Shown here: one piece after another, positions 1 to 10,687 of the stretch | Position numbering within the stretch: position 1 is the first letter of the stretch | Layout: every line of letters starts with the position of its first letter | Assembly: GCA_961205875.1 (NCBI GenBank) | Contig: OY540809.1 | Location: 20,410,267 to 20,474,266 of the forward strand | Source: Sialis fuliginosa | Taxonomy: Eukaryota; Arthropoda; Insecta; Megaloptera; Sialidae | Reading direction: 5' to 3' | DNA length: 64,000 nt | Notes under the pieces: generated by a model | Seen by the model: the letters and a program-made list of their open reading frames with translations, nothing else | Databases searched by the model: none | Told to the model about the DNA's origin: nothing | Translations under genes and position numbers: made by a program

Positions 1-504
1 TTTTTTAATAATTAAAAAAGAAAATGAGTTGATATTAGTTTCAGTTACAGACTGATTTCTACTTTTTATGTTCATTATACATTTCTAAACACGTATTTAT
101 ACGATTAACAATAACGACTACAATATTTCTAATTAATAATGGATATTTACTCTCACAGAAATTAACTTAAGTTAAAAAAGATACTTTCGTTAACAAATTA
201 TTATTTTTAAATTATGTCAAAATTCTTATATAGAATTTATAGTTTTTAATTTATTAACAGCATAACCTCGCTATTAATTTGATTATATTTCCCCTCAATT
301 TTTTTTACTAAAATTTTTTGTAATCAATTTTCCCTCCCCAAAGAGCACCAAAAACTTACAATTTTATTTTTACAACTCCGGTGTATTATTGGACTACCAT
401 TTATTATAATTATGCCAAATCTCAGTTTTTGAACCGTTTGAGTAAACAGTTCAAAAACTATAGAAGGCTGTGACAGTGTTGAATCTATATGTTTCTTTTT
501 TCCG
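1..504. other. AT-rich DNA, no recognised feature
   Basis: Low-complexity AT-rich sequence with homopolymer T and A runs. No open frame with a codon pattern, no inverted ends and no match to the other repeats of the window were noticed. Confidence 0.5.
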
Positions 505-882
505 GAAAAAAAACTGACTTCAAAATAAAATAAAAATACTGAAAAATATATAATAATTAAATTCAACAATTTTTGAAGTAGGCTTTATTTTTTTATTTCT
601 TAAAATGCTTGGCACCTATTTAAAAACTGTTAAATTCAATTATTATATACTTTTTAGTTTTTTTTTAAGTCGGTTTATTTTGTTTTTTTATTTTTCCCTT
701 TTGAGTATCGTAAGATTCCGATCAAATTTAAATGGGACCACATCCGGTGGATATTCTTTCAAACATACAAAAAATAAACGTTAAAATCGGTGCATATTTA
801 TCAGAGTTATATCCGAACATACATAAAAAATATTCACAGCCGAATTGAGAATCTCGTCTTTTTTTGTGTTCGGTTAAAAAAT
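505..882 (+). repeat. Interspersed repeat family P ('aagtcggtt' element), copy 1
   Basis: This stretch matches 44169-44575 and 59105-59215 in the same orientation and 32171-32535 in the opposite one. Shared landmarks are 'aagtcggttta', a T-rich tract, 'agattccgatcaaa', 'tctttcaaaca', 'gtgcatatttatc', 'gaacatacataaaaaa' and a closing 'cgaattgagaa'. I recognise the type as a common lepidopteran repeat. It has no coding capacity: the 60-codon minus-strand frame inside it is an accident of the repeat. Ends are approximate. Confidence 0.75.
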
Positions 883-974
883 GCACAATTGTGACGAATT
901 TATATCTCATTTTACGTGCTGTGTTTCGATTATGAATTAATCTTTATGCTCAACGTTTTGTCAAACATTACAGA

Positions 975-1190
975 AAATACTTTGACACGAAAAAACAGGT
1001 GCCAAAATGATGTAGGGTAAATCCGGCCCTTGAACGAATACCACGGAAAGACAAAGACAGCGAGAACGGGGTTAAAGTGAGTGCGGCTATGTGAGTGGGT
1101 TGGGGAGTAAGAGTTGATCCATGAAACGCTGGAACTCTATCAGAATAAATTATTGACATGACGTGTACCACGCGTGTTGACGACGTGCGA
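975..1190. other. GC-elevated island, possible old regulatory DNA or exon
   Basis: GC is clearly higher here than in the surroundings, with 'aaagacaaagacagcgagaac', 'gtgagtgcggctatgtgag' and 'gtgtaccacgcgtgttgacg'. No splice-flanked open frame could be defined. Similar GC-rich, pyrimidine- or purine-tract islands occur near 20000, 24100, 47200, 52220 and 55150. It could be a promoter fragment, an untranslated exon or a worn repeat. Confidence 0.25.
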
Positions 1191-1436
1191 GTGTTAAAAT
1201 TTGAATATTGGATATTCGGAGACTGACGAATTCTTATAGATTTTTGAATATGGATTCTATTTTTTATTTACATCAAACAGTAACAGTTGAGATATGAAAA
1301 TAATAATGATTTTAAATTGAATTTAAATTCTTAATAATTGACTTACTAATACGAAACTCCTAAAAACGCTGATTTGGTGTAATAATGAACTTCCCATAAA
1401 GATTTATTCAGTAGTACTTTATTTATTAATAATTAT

Positions 1437-1633
1437 CTATCACCCGCGACTTCATCCGCGTGGAATTTGTATTTTCTTATTTAATTAATTTTTCGAGATA
1501 CACAGTCGTCTATGTCCTTTTACGGGATGCAAGCTATCTCTTTGTCAAATTTCATCAAGATCGGTTCAGCGGTTTAGTCGTGAAGAGGCAATAAACAGAC
1601 AGAGTTACTTTGGCATTTATAATATTAGTATGG
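1437..1633 (+). repeat. Interspersed repeat family E ('cccgcgacttc' element), copy 1
   Basis: It begins 'tcacccgcgacttcatccg' and runs through 'ctatgtccttttacggga', 'gcaagctatctctttg', 'aatttcatcaagatcggttc' and 'acagacagag' to the typical end 'aatattagtatggat'. Copies at 33285, 55545 and 62683 lie in the same orientation, and 14690 and 18520 are inverted. The landmark order is conserved. A foldback element (1640-2407) lies immediately after its 3' end. Confidence 0.8.
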
Positions 1634-1639
1634 ATTTTA

Positions 1640-2407
1640 CCAAGGTATGTACTTATATAAAGACAAGGTAGCTTCATCAGCTCCTTGACCAATCAGCGTT
1701 AGCGTGGGAATTGATGTCATTTGATATTGAAATGTTATAAATGTATAATTGAATATCAATTACAAAAAAATGTCTTTATTTATTCTTGTTTTCGTATTTT
1801 TTGATATTTTAACAACACGTACAATCAAAGAAGTACAAATTCGACATTGCAAAAACATAAAAAAGCTGTCACAGGCATAGACATAGAGCATGAATCACGC
1901 ATTAACATAATGGTGTAACATTTTTCCAAAAAAGTGAGAGAGGTGCGGTGGCGTTTTGGGATATATCTATCTCTTTTTCTAATAAGAATGAAATATGCAC
2001 TCCTGTTTAAATTAGGACAAGTATATCTCTTTTTTTGACATGGCTCTGTTTTCAAGTCAAAAGCGCGGTCCATGCTCTATGTCTATTATAGTCTGGTCAC
2101 AGACAATTTGGTGTATTTGGGAAACGTCTTTTTTTACTATTCTTAAGTTTGTAATACGTTATGTGATTCTGACAGCTTTTTTATGATTTTGCAATGTCGA
2201 GTTTGTACTTCTTTGATTGCACGTATTGTTAAAATATCAAAAAATACGAAAAGAAGAATAAATAAAGGATTTTTTTGTAACTGATATTCTATTATAGATT
2301 TATAAGATTTATAACATTTGATTATGTCTTCATGGTGACGTCAATTCCCGCACCAACGCTAATTGGTCAAGGAGCTGATGAGACTACCTTGTCTTTATAT
2401 ACCTTGG
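1640..2407. mobile_element. Foldback-type element with ~230-bp inverted arms
   Basis: Bases 1640-1871 and 2169-2407 are inverted repeats of each other, by eye about 90% identical. Both start 'ccaaggtat' and share 'aaagacaaggtag', 'tcatcagctccttgaccaat', 'ttcgtattttttgatatttt' and 'tcgacattgcaaaa'. The loop between the arms holds a separate MITE (family D, 1877-2091). No convincing target duplication is seen at the outer ends. There is no coding capacity: it is a non-autonomous foldback element of unknown superfamily. A transcript through it would fold into a long hairpin. Confidence 0.8.
1877..2091. mobile_element. MITE family D, copy 1, in the loop of the foldback element
   Basis: Ends are inverted: 'catagacatagagcatg' on the left and 'catgctctatgtctat' on the right. 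The interior 'gggatatatct', 'tctttttctaataagaatga' and 'cactcctgttt' is shared with copy 2 at 13241-13673. A 7-bp direct repeat 'gtcacag' lies outside both ends (about 1868-1874 and 2097-2103) and may be its target duplication, meaning it inserted into the foldback element after that element formed. Confidence 0.7.
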
Positions 2408-2631
2408 GATTCTCCGTATATTGTTGTAAGCCATTGTCCAGCCTCTTGAAACTCTTGATAGTTCAAAACAAATAGACACAAATTCTAAAAACAACCAAAA
2501 TGAATTACTACTTGTAAACACATAAAAAGCCCATATTTACATTGTACATGCTGAGCCTAAAGATTTATCTATAGATCGATATTTTTTTTATTTTCTTAAG
2601 AGTACTAACCGAGTAAATATTGGAATTTTAT

Positions 2632-3490
2632 TTAAGGGGTTACACTTAATGTTGATAATTTTTTATTGGCTTAAATGATGTATAAACATCTTAAAAATTA
2701 TATTCAAAAGGAATTATAAGCACGAATAATTTTATTTTATTTTTAGATTTCACATTCCAAAGTATTAAATGAGTGATAATGAGTATATGGTAATGAAAAG
2801 GGGCACTGTAATTCGGTCTCAAGCCAAAACAGAAGCTAAATAAGTAACCGAAAACCCCCAAACCGATACAATCTCAAAAAAAGTCTAACGTCAACGTTTG
2901 CATGTAGTAAAACAGTTTTCAAACTTTAAACTCATTGTTATCGAAACTATGTTTTTAAAAACTACGGAAAACGTATCTTGGCCATTTTCCATCCGATCGA
3001 CTTGAAATTTTAACTGTAACTTATTAGATAGATTTTACATCGAATTACACCCATAATTCACGGTTGATTGATTGGTTAACAATTGCGGTTTTTATAAACA
3101 ATTTAAGATCGTTTTTCTCGTCAAAAACGCAATTTTTTGTTTAAAGTGATACAAAATATGTAAAAATCGATATTTTTTAATAATCGTGTGTACTTTGATG
3201 GAAAAACTCATGTAAATAACGAGGAATTTTTTTTTGTTCTGGTTGTTGATCCATGGAAGTTCTGTTTTCCGCACTAGAGCACATAAAAAAAAGATGCACT
3301 CAGTGTAGCAGCGCTAAAGTCATCATTTTGTTTTATATTTAATTTAAAAAATATTTTTATTGTATGTTTTGAGACATGTACAATTGTACAATAAAGCCTC
3401 CAAATTTAATTTAATTGCTTTTTTTATTATTCTAAAAAAATCCTAAAAAAGTATCATTTTCCGAAGTGACGATTAGATGTAACCCCTTAA
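2632..3490. mobile_element. TTAA-flanked non-autonomous element 1
   Basis: Flanked on both sides by TTAA (2632-2635 and 3487-3490). Directly inside are 'ggggttaca' on the left and its inverse 'tgtaacccc' on the right. The 851-bp body has no coding capacity: the 60-codon minus frame at 3092-3274 has no recognisable features. A TTAA duplication is the signature of piggyBac-type cut-and-paste transposition, so a piggyBac-like MITE is the likely class, although the inverted ends are short. Confidence 0.75.
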
Positions 3491-4053
3491 GAAAAACATT
3501 TCCAAAATTTTTAAGTTGACTCAAAAAAATTTTATTAACGCACATTAACATTGACACAAGTTTGTATCTTACTTGTACTAAAAATAATTACCCAATATAC
3601 ATTTATTTTTATTATCCATCTTCCTCGTAACAAATCGATACAATGTACACAAAAAACCTAACCTATAAACACGATTTACAAAATGAACGCTTGTATAATA
3701 ATATCGACACAATTCTAAAACGAGAAAGAGCCCATTATTGTGTACACATCTATTCTAATTCCGTAACATTCGTTTTCAATAATGCCACAGTAATCACTTG
3801 TTTTGCCCAAATAAAGAGTAATTTAAAAAGACCTGCATTGTAATGCCTCACTAACACGCACTAACAGACATAAATTCACGATTCTAGCCTATTAAAACTT
3901 GGAGAATATTCTGAATTTACATCTACCATCGATTTGTGTCAATAGATAACGAATGTATGGACATCATTCACGTGAAAGCCTTTCTCTGCCCAGAAATGTA
4001 ACTAATTTAACATTTTAGAGGATTGATTTAATTGTTCAATTGTTTCACTGTTC
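3491..4053. other. Unassigned DNA with a 66-codon plus-strand frame
   Basis: Sequence between two TTAA elements. The frame at 3643-3843 translates to a polar peptide without a recognisable domain, signal peptide or splice context. 'acaatgtacac' precedes it, and nothing supports expression. I do not recognise it and consider it a chance frame. Confidence 0.3.
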
Positions 4054-4924
4054 TTAAGGAGGAATGGGACATACAATCGGAGACAAAAATGACACAAATT
4101 ATAGCTAGAGTCGTTTACTTACATATTTGAAGCTAATTTTTTCTCTCCTATGACTATTTTGGTTTTTCTAAAGATTTTAATATAATAGAACGTATTTTTT
4201 GACACTGATTATACGGCAGATTCATTAACTTAACAAAAATATATTTTTAATATTATTTACGTTATTTATTTATACAGATTAATAAATATAGTTTATATAA
4301 TTAATAAAAAAACGCAACCCTGTATTATAAATACAACAATTATTGAAATTAATTATAATTGACGTAAATATATAATATCAGTTTTAGCAACGACGTAAAC
4401 ATTTTCAAGTAAATACAGCTCTGTCAAACAATAATAGAATAATCATTATATTCTATTATTTATGAACATTTAATTGCACCATGTACTAAACTTCTCTCTT
4501 ATTTTCTATAAAAAACATAAAAAAACAGAGATCTTTCATAATATTTGCAAAAAATACGTTGTTACCTTTACACTAAAATATTCGCGAAGTGTGAAATTTA
4601 AAATATTGTTGTATTATAATTAATTTCTCGGAAACGGTTTGGTAAATACTAATGATATTTTGCACAAAAGTTCAACTAATCAAATACTATATTCTCCCAA
4701 AAAATAAAAAAATCGGTATCTTTTTATTAATATCTTTTATTTAAAAAATGTCGAATAATATCAGTTTTCCATAAGACACTTTAAATTGAAATCAATATAT
4801 TGTCTAAACGGCTCGGTATAATCAATTTAATATTTTGTTTATTGCGTTAGAATGTCAATGAGAACATTCTCACCAATTTTCATGTTTATGATAATATTTT
4901 GATAGTACTCTCATTCCTCCTTAA
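4054..4924. mobile_element. TTAA-flanked non-autonomous element 2
   Basis: TTAA at 4054-4057 and 4921-4924 encloses an 863-bp element with inverted ends 'ggaggaatgggac' and 'ctcattcctcc'. The AT-rich interior has many stop codons in all frames. It looks like a piggyBac-type MITE distinct in end sequence from those at 2636, 27920, 33040 and 40956. Confidence 0.75.
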
Positions 4925-5052
4925 CTCTTCTTGTAATATTGATTTTAAAATAAAAACAGAATAGTTAAATATTTATAAATGTTTTACCAACTGCCAGGAG
5001 ATTTAAGATTCTGAAACTTAGTAATAAGGGGTGTGTGCCTCACCAACCCAAG

Positions 5053-5227
5053 CGGTTGAAGTGAAACTTCTTTTATTTTCATTAACCATGCGAATTAAAT
5101 AAATAAAACTAAACGTATTACTTGTACGCATTCAACTATCTTCTGTTTCTTATATATATACTCATCGGTCTCTCATGCATATCCACACTCTCAATTCACT
5201 AGCTCGCTATAAAGAAGTTTCACTTTG
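5053..5227 (-). mobile_element. MITE family K, copy 1
   Basis: Inverted ends: 'ggttgaagtgaaacttctt' on the left and 'aaagaagtttcacttt' on the right, enclosing about 140 bp with 'attaaccatgcgaattaaat' and 'tctctcatgcat'. The second copy at 45059-45351 is inverted relative to this one and carries the same landmarks plus an internal duplication. Confidence 0.65.
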
Positions 5228-5262
5228 TAATCTTGTCTACTAGATATAAACAGTAGGTATTT

Positions 5263-5957
5263 TGCTTCCTCGTCATATCGAAGATACGATAAGCTTCGTG
5301 ATCGTTTTAAAATGAGAAAAAAAATTGCTCTCCGATTTCAAAATTTTAACTTGATCTTTCCGTTTCAAGTCAAAACAAACACTTATCGTTCTGTGTCTGT
5401 CAGTCTGTCAAACGCATGAACGACAGAACCGTTATTAAAGAAACTTGGTTAATTGATTGGAACTGGCTTGAGGACGGCCCCATTTTTAAATCATCAGAAT
5501 CTTGTGTAAGGAGGAGGGGTGACATCCCAAAATATTTATTTTTTCAATATATCTTAAGAACGATGTGTTACGTGAAAATTGTATAGAATCTTTTTTGTAG
5601 AGCATTCAATTTTCTATAATATAGCTAGGTCACCACAACACAATGTTAGTTGTAAAATATTCCCTTACAAAAATTTATCTCAATTTGCTTTAAAAAAATC
5701 GACATTAATTATATGACATATCAAATATCATTTTGAGGTTTGCATAGCAGAAAAAATTAAATTGAAATTGTCAAAAATTAAAAAATATACGAAGAAAAAT
5801 GTTGAATATATATTTTTTAATAAAATTGTATAAAAATTAAATTGTTAACCAATGGCAGTTCATAAAAATACTTTATCGTTGTTTATTAAAATTGCTCAAT
5901 TATTAATGGACTACCTTTGGCGAATTTAGTACGAGGAAGCACTGTGCATTTACTTGG
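5263..5957 (-). repeat. Interspersed repeat family A, copy 1 (near full length)
   Basis: The longest copy of a family seen six times. Read on the minus strand it starts 'ccaagtaaatgcacagtgc' and ends in 'cgaggaagca'-like sequence, so its two ends carry the short inverted motif 'tgcttcctcg'. Landmarks in order are 'ttggttaac', 'tgacaatttcaat', 'aggggatgtcacccctcc'-like sequence, 'accaagtttc', 'acagaca', 'gacttgaaacgg' and 'cgatcacgaagctt'. Other copies are 21960, 42435, 43672 and 34612 (plus) and 31000 (minus). No long frame is present. It is a non-autonomous element of unknown class. Confidence 0.75.
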
Positions 5958-6439
5958 AGTTATTTTTTTAAATCTTTCAACGAAGTTATTCTAAAAACAT
6001 ACGCCTTATAATATAATTTTATTTTACTAAAACTACTGACCATCCTCTCAGATCTATAAAGTTGAAACATAAATAAGCTAATCAGTAATAAAGACATTTA
6101 GAAGGCGTAAATTCAACACTAGTGATCGAATTTTTTGGTAAAAAAATAGGGCAGAAAAAAACTGTTTGAATAAATGGACTCGCCACAGAATTTACATTGC
6201 GTTAGATTTGTGTCGATAGATAACAGATACTTGTAACATCTTTCACCGGAACGACTTGGGAGAGCAATTAAAGCGAGAATATAGTAAGAGGTTCTTATTA
6301 AATCAGATCACATCAAATTGTCTAATCTGAAATAAACGGGGCGTTATATATTATACAAAAGCTAGATAAAATACTAGATCCTTTTAGATTGTTATGGCTG
6401 GTAAAAACTTTAAAACTTCCACGGTAGTCATTCGACTAG

Positions 6440-7127
6440 TGGTTCTGTTAAAAAATGAATGTGACTGTGTTGGGATGCACAACACACGAGGGATTGACGT
6501 GAATACGTATCAGTGGGGTTAAATAAAACTTGTATAATATGGTTATTTTTTATGATTCGTACAAAAAATTAACTAATACTTACAAGCAAAATTGTGGAAA
6601 TACGAAATTTACTTTTTATTTTTTTATTCAATTTAAAAAACTTTACTCAAAAAATTAAAAACGTTTCTGCACAGAAAACATATTCCTATGTACTGTTATT
6701 TTTTTAAATTTAGTTAATTCATATTTACAAGTAAAATCGTGGAAATACGAAATTTCCTTTTTATTTTGTTATTCAATTTAAAAAACTTTAATAAAAAAAT
6801 TAAAAGCGTTAGGTCATAGAGACTATATTCTAATATACTGTTATTTTTTAAAAATTCAATTAATTAATATTTACAAGCACAATCGTGGACATACAATTTT
6901 TTTCTTTTTTGTAATATGCAATTTTTCACTCATTAAACAGGTTAAATGTTTTATTTTTTATTTGTATCTCGTAGATCTAATCGAGATCTATAATTTGGTA
7001 TCAAAACCCTTGGGATAGCTACTCTGAGTGTCGAGGTATACCAATTTTAAATTCACGCTAGCGTGCAAACTGATCTCAGCGCGTTACATAATGTTTCTGA
7101 AGTGCCTACCCAGTATCTGGCCTGAAA
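6440..7127 (+). repeat. Interspersed repeat family B, copy 1, left part (split by the hAT element)
   Basis: This matches the reverse complement of 23210-23740 through 'gtgactgtgt', 'gagggattgacgtgaatac', 'cactgggg/cagtggggttaaat', 'atctcgtagatct', 'agtgtcgaggta' and 'ctgatctcagcgcgttac'. A third, shorter match is at 47480-47765. The hAT transposon interrupts it after 7135, and it resumes at 10688 with 'gttatttacgt'. A 145-bp unit inside it is repeated (see 6581-6910). Confidence 0.8.
6581..6910 (+). repeat. 145-bp tandem duplication inside repeat B
   Basis: Three starts of the same unit are visible at 6581, 6726 and 6872 ('tacaagcaaaattgtgg', 'tacaagtaaaatcgtgg', 'tacaagcacaatcgtgg'), spaced 145-146 bp. 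Two units are full and the third is partial. They share 'ttcaatttaaaaaacttta' and 'tactgttattttt'. The inverted paralogue near 23480-23590 has only one unit, so this is a copy-specific expansion. Confidence 0.7.
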
Positions 7128-7135
7128 CTCTAGAC
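7128..7135. repeat. hAT target-site duplication, left
   Basis: 'ctctagac' directly before the left terminus, identical to 10680-10687. Eight base pairs is the duplication length of hAT transposases. Confidence 0.95.
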
Positions 7136-7157
7136 CAGGGATGTAACGGATGTCATT

Positions 7158-7284
7158 TTAGCGGATGAGGATGCGGATACGGATATTGGGAATGTAGGGT
7201 TGGGGATGCGGATGAGGATACGGATGATTGTGATGCTATTTTGGAGGATGCGGATGCAGATGCGGATGCGGATGCGGATATGAA
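7158..7284 (+). repeat. Left subterminal GCGGAT repeats of the hAT element
   Basis: A dense cluster of 'gcggat', 'gaggat' and 'acggat' hexamers just inside the left end. Subterminal hexamer arrays in hAT elements are usual binding sites for the transposase BED finger. The motif lies on the plus strand here and also on the plus strand at the right end, so the two arrays are direct, not mirrored. Confidence 0.75.
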
Positions 7285-8025
7285 TAATTTATTTGATAAA
7301 TAATATTTATTGTAATTTTATGAAATTTGTTTATTAATAAGGTAGTCCATGTGATACTTGCTGGTAGTTGATAATAATAATTGGGTTATTTTTAAGTTGG
7401 CTACATAATAAAATAATACAATGTATGGACTATTATTTAATTAATAATCAAATATATATTTTTTTAAAGTAATACAAAAAATTTACAGTTGATAATTTAA
7501 CTAAAGTACAACTATTGAAAAAATTAAATAATATTAAACAAATTTTCTTTTTATGTGTCAATTTCTCAAAAAAAAAATTGTATAAATATGTTTCTTAATT
7601 ATTATTGAAAATATCGTCTTAAAAATGTATTTTTATTACCTTTGATGAAGGGGTAAACTTGGCAACGTCACACATCAACAAATTTATTTTCTAGTAGTTT
7701 TACTTTAATTGTGAAATCTTAATTGAATACTCAATTACTCAATTGAATTTGAATATACAAGCAGGGATGCATATGTGTCATATACCTCTATGCCTCTTTA
7801 GTTCATAAAATTGAGTTCAATGTTGTAATATAAGTTGCAGCGTTGCCAAATTTCATGAATTTAATTTTAATTTTATCGTTATTTGATTTAAAAAATGTAA
7901 AACATACCATAGTACTGAAAAAACACATTTTTATCAAAATATATTTTTTTGAGCGTTAAAAAATTACATTAAACCGTCTATAGTACTATATCATCATTGT
8001 ATAGATAAAATTAAAAAAAAAAACT

Positions 8026-8031
8026 TTTATT
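8026..8031 (-). terminator. Polyadenylation signal of the hAT transposase
   Basis: AATAAA on the minus strand about 30 bases past the stop codon at 8061, a normal distance for a polyadenylation signal. Confidence 0.5.
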
Positions 8032-8060
8032 TTTCATGCAAATACCTTCTTAAGAAAAAA

Positions 8061-10235
8061 TTAATACTCAAAATTAAGTAATGGTAAATTATATCTAATG
8101 AAAAGTAATTTACAAGCTTTTTCACCTTCCAAACGACTTCTCAATTCGTCATAGATTAAACCTGCTCCGCTAAAAAGTTGTTCACTAGGAACACTAGCAG
8201 GTGGAGGTGATAAAAATTTCCGTACAACATTATATAATTTTTCGTATTTAGAATTTTGATTCCACCATAACAGTGGATCTTCATTAATGTTAATTTTTTT
8301 ACTTTTATTATAATCGTTCAATAAAGTTTTATGTACTGCAGATTGGTCACGTAGTATATTGGCATTGTCATCATCTTCATCGCTGTTTGTGTTCAGGACA
8401 TCCATTAATAAAGAATTTATTGTAGGCATTTTTGTTTGGATAACATTTCTATCATAAGTGGAAGGTTGAGGTTCGTCATCGTTTGTCTTTTGTCTCTTGC
8501 GTAAAGGTGATGTATGCATTGAACTTGTGGCTTCATTCACATGGTCATCAAATAGAGCTAAAATCTCTTCCTGAACCTTGTCTTTTAAAATTTCGTTGAA
8601 GAACTTCATTTTGAATCTCGGGTCAAGGTATGTGGCAAGTGCGAAGATATTTCTGTTTTCTAGTTCGCCAAATCTAGCATTCATTTCCGCTGTTAATTTT
8701 TTAATAATTTTTTTAAAGGTCGGGTTTGTATCATTTCTTTCTTCTTCTTCTTGTAAGGATCTTTTTAAAATGTGCGTAAGAGGGATTACGGAAGAAATAC
8801 ATGATTGTAAATTGCTCATTTCTTTAGTAGTTTCTTCGAACGGTTTTAAAATTCTTATACATTTTTCAATATCCCGCCACTCTTGTGGAGATATTTGCTG
8901 TATGTGTGTATTTTTATTAACGTATAAACTTAGCGCATCTTTTATTTGTAGAAGGCGTTCCAACATGATGAGCGATGAATTCCACCTGAAAATCGAAATA
9001 TTCTTATACATATGTATATGAAATCAGTCTTAATACCCTTTTTGAGTTCTTTTCGTTTAAGAAGACCCTAAATTATGTTCAAGCACTAAAAATATGTATG
9101 AAATTTAAAAAAGGGTTGAAAATTAATTTAGATCTAAATTTTGAAAAATTAAATTAACGCAGATCTTATTTTATCGAATTCAGTTTTCTCAAACAGTGAA
9201 TAATTCTCAACAAATAGATTATAGATATCTACATAGTACATACCTTGAAGGACAATCTTGCACGACGGAAAGTGGAGTTTGATTCAGTAGCTCTTTTTGT
9301 ATTTTATTTAATTCATTTTGGGCAAGAACTGAATGTTTAAAATGAGCTGCAACTTGCTTACATTTTGAAATCAATTTTGTTACATATTCTTCAGATTCCA
9401 AGGCTGCACGTACACATAGTTGCAATTTGTGGACAGCACAATCTATATCACTGTAGTTCGATAGTTGCATTGCCCTCCTCATGTTAGCACCACCGTCACG
9501 AACCATGCAATGAACTTTATCTGATGGTATCTCCCAATATTTTAGCATAGATTCAAATTTTTCAGCTATGTTCTCACCAGTGTGGCGACTTTCAAAAGTT
9601 TCACATTTTAACATAATATTAAGTCTATGAAAATCACGAGTGATTCCGTGGCATGTTAAGCTCAAGAGAGATACACCTGCACTCGGTTCTGACCATATAT
9701 CACTTGTGAAAGATAAATGATCCACGTCTTTTAGTAGAATTTTAATTTTGGATACTACCTTTGGATAAATGTCATCGGTCATATTTAAGGTAAAAAATTG
9801 GCGACCCCTTAAATGATATCGAGGTACAACTGCATGCATCAATCGTCGAAAACCTACCCCTTCAACAAAGTTAAACGGTAAATTTTGCAACGCAATCATT
9901 TCAGTAATAAGTTTATCTATTTCTTTACTTTTTGGGTAAGATGTTTCCCATGCATTTTTATTTAAAACATATTCTTGTAATGTCACCTGTTTCTTAGCTT
10001 GTTGCATAGGGGATAAAATTTGTTTCTTTTTCTCCAATTCATTTTGCTGTTTAGTCTCTTCGTTAAGCTTGATGAACTCTTCGTACTCAACAGAATGAAT
10101 GGACCGAAGATGATTCTTTAAAGAAGTTGTACCCCGTCCCTTACGTGATAATTCTTTTTCGCACAATTTACATTTCACTAGTTCACTTTTTATGTCTATA
10201 AAATATGTCCAAATACAACTTGTCTTAGGTTTCAT
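8061..10235 (-). CDS. hAT-family transposase, two exons, 638 aa, intact
   Basis: Cut-and-paste transposase acting in the nucleus on the ends of its own element. The CDS joins 10235-9244 (992 nt) to 8985-8061 (925 nt) across a 258-bp intron. Splicing completes R331-W332 in the family motif 'QDCPSRWNSS' and gives 639 codons with stop. An N-terminal BED zinc finger uses C22, C25, H42 and H47. Catalytic candidates are D179 ('SFTSD'), D247 ('VRDGGAN') and E599 ('VPSEQLF'). The 68-residue D-D spacing equals that of Hermes as I remember it (D180, D248, E572). C266 and H269 form the conserved CxxH. The tail 'DPLLWW...FLSPPPASVPSEQLFSGAG' is the hAT dimerisation region. The start is the first Met, directly before the BED finger. 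No frameshift or stop is seen. The closest type is ZBED/hAT-Ac-like, inferred from the domain layout only. Confidence 0.93.
8986..9243 (-). other. Intron of the hAT transposase gene
   Basis: On the minus strand the donor is 'tcaag|gtatgt' at 9244/9243 and the acceptor 'ttttcag|gtgg' at 8986/8985. Both are canonical. The intron has in-frame stops, and removing it restores the conserved 'PSRWNSS' segment, which is why I prefer splicing to two separate genes. Confidence 0.88.
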
Positions 10236-10548
10236 AGTTTTAATAAAAGAGATCAGGCGTCACGTTCGAACTCAGTGAAATTAAAACGTACACTAAAATT
10301 GACACGCCTCTGCATAAAAATATTTAGTATTTCAAAAATCGGATGCATTTTTGTACATTGTACTATCATAAAAAAATTCCTAACGAACACTTGACCTACG
10401 CAGATGGATGCACATGTGTAAAGGGATATTGGAATGCAGAAACACAGCCCCTTTCTGTAATTTCTCTTTCCTGGAACCAAGTTACGAGTAACAGCTAGTT
10501 AGCTTATAGTTTTGTAGAAAATATCCGTTATAATATCCTCATAGAAAG

Positions 10549-10668
10549 ATGAGGATGCGGATGAGGATGCGGAGTTAAAAAAATTTAAAGTTGCGGATAA
10601 GGATGCGGATGAGGATATGTAAATTAATGCGGATAATCCGCAGTTGCGGATGCGGATGCGGATATCCG
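10549..10668 (+). repeat. Right subterminal GCGGAT repeats of the hAT element
   Basis: About ten 'gcggat' or 'gaggat' hexamers, with one palindromic 'gcggataatccgc', lie between the transposase 5' region and the right terminus. They are upstream of the transposase gene and so may also act on its promoter (inference). Confidence 0.75.
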
Positions 10669-10679
10669 TTACATCCCTG

Positions 10680-10687
10680 CTCTAGAC
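10680..10687. repeat. hAT target-site duplication, right
   Basis: 'ctctagac', identical to 7128-7135. Repeat B continues at 10688. Confidence 0.95.

Larger units (their letters stand above)
7136..10679 (-). mobile_element. Complete hAT DNA transposon, 3,544 bp
   Basis: Termini are 'cagggatgtaacggat' at 7136 and its exact inverse 'atccgttacatccctg' ending at 10679, flanked by a perfect 8-bp duplication. It carries one intact two-exon transposase gene on the minus strand (10235 to 8061). Clusters of GCGGAT/GAGGAT repeats lie inside both ends. It is inserted in repeat B: the paralogues at about 23231 ('gtctggag') and 47495 ('gtctagtg') show the same target once and uninterrupted. The perfect duplication, perfect ends and undamaged gene point to a young, possibly active copy. 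Confidence 0.95.

Noticed and set aside
8578-9021. 147-codon plus-strand frame
   Set aside because: It lies antisense to exon 2 of the hAT transposase, whose protein motifs are clear. The frame is a shadow.
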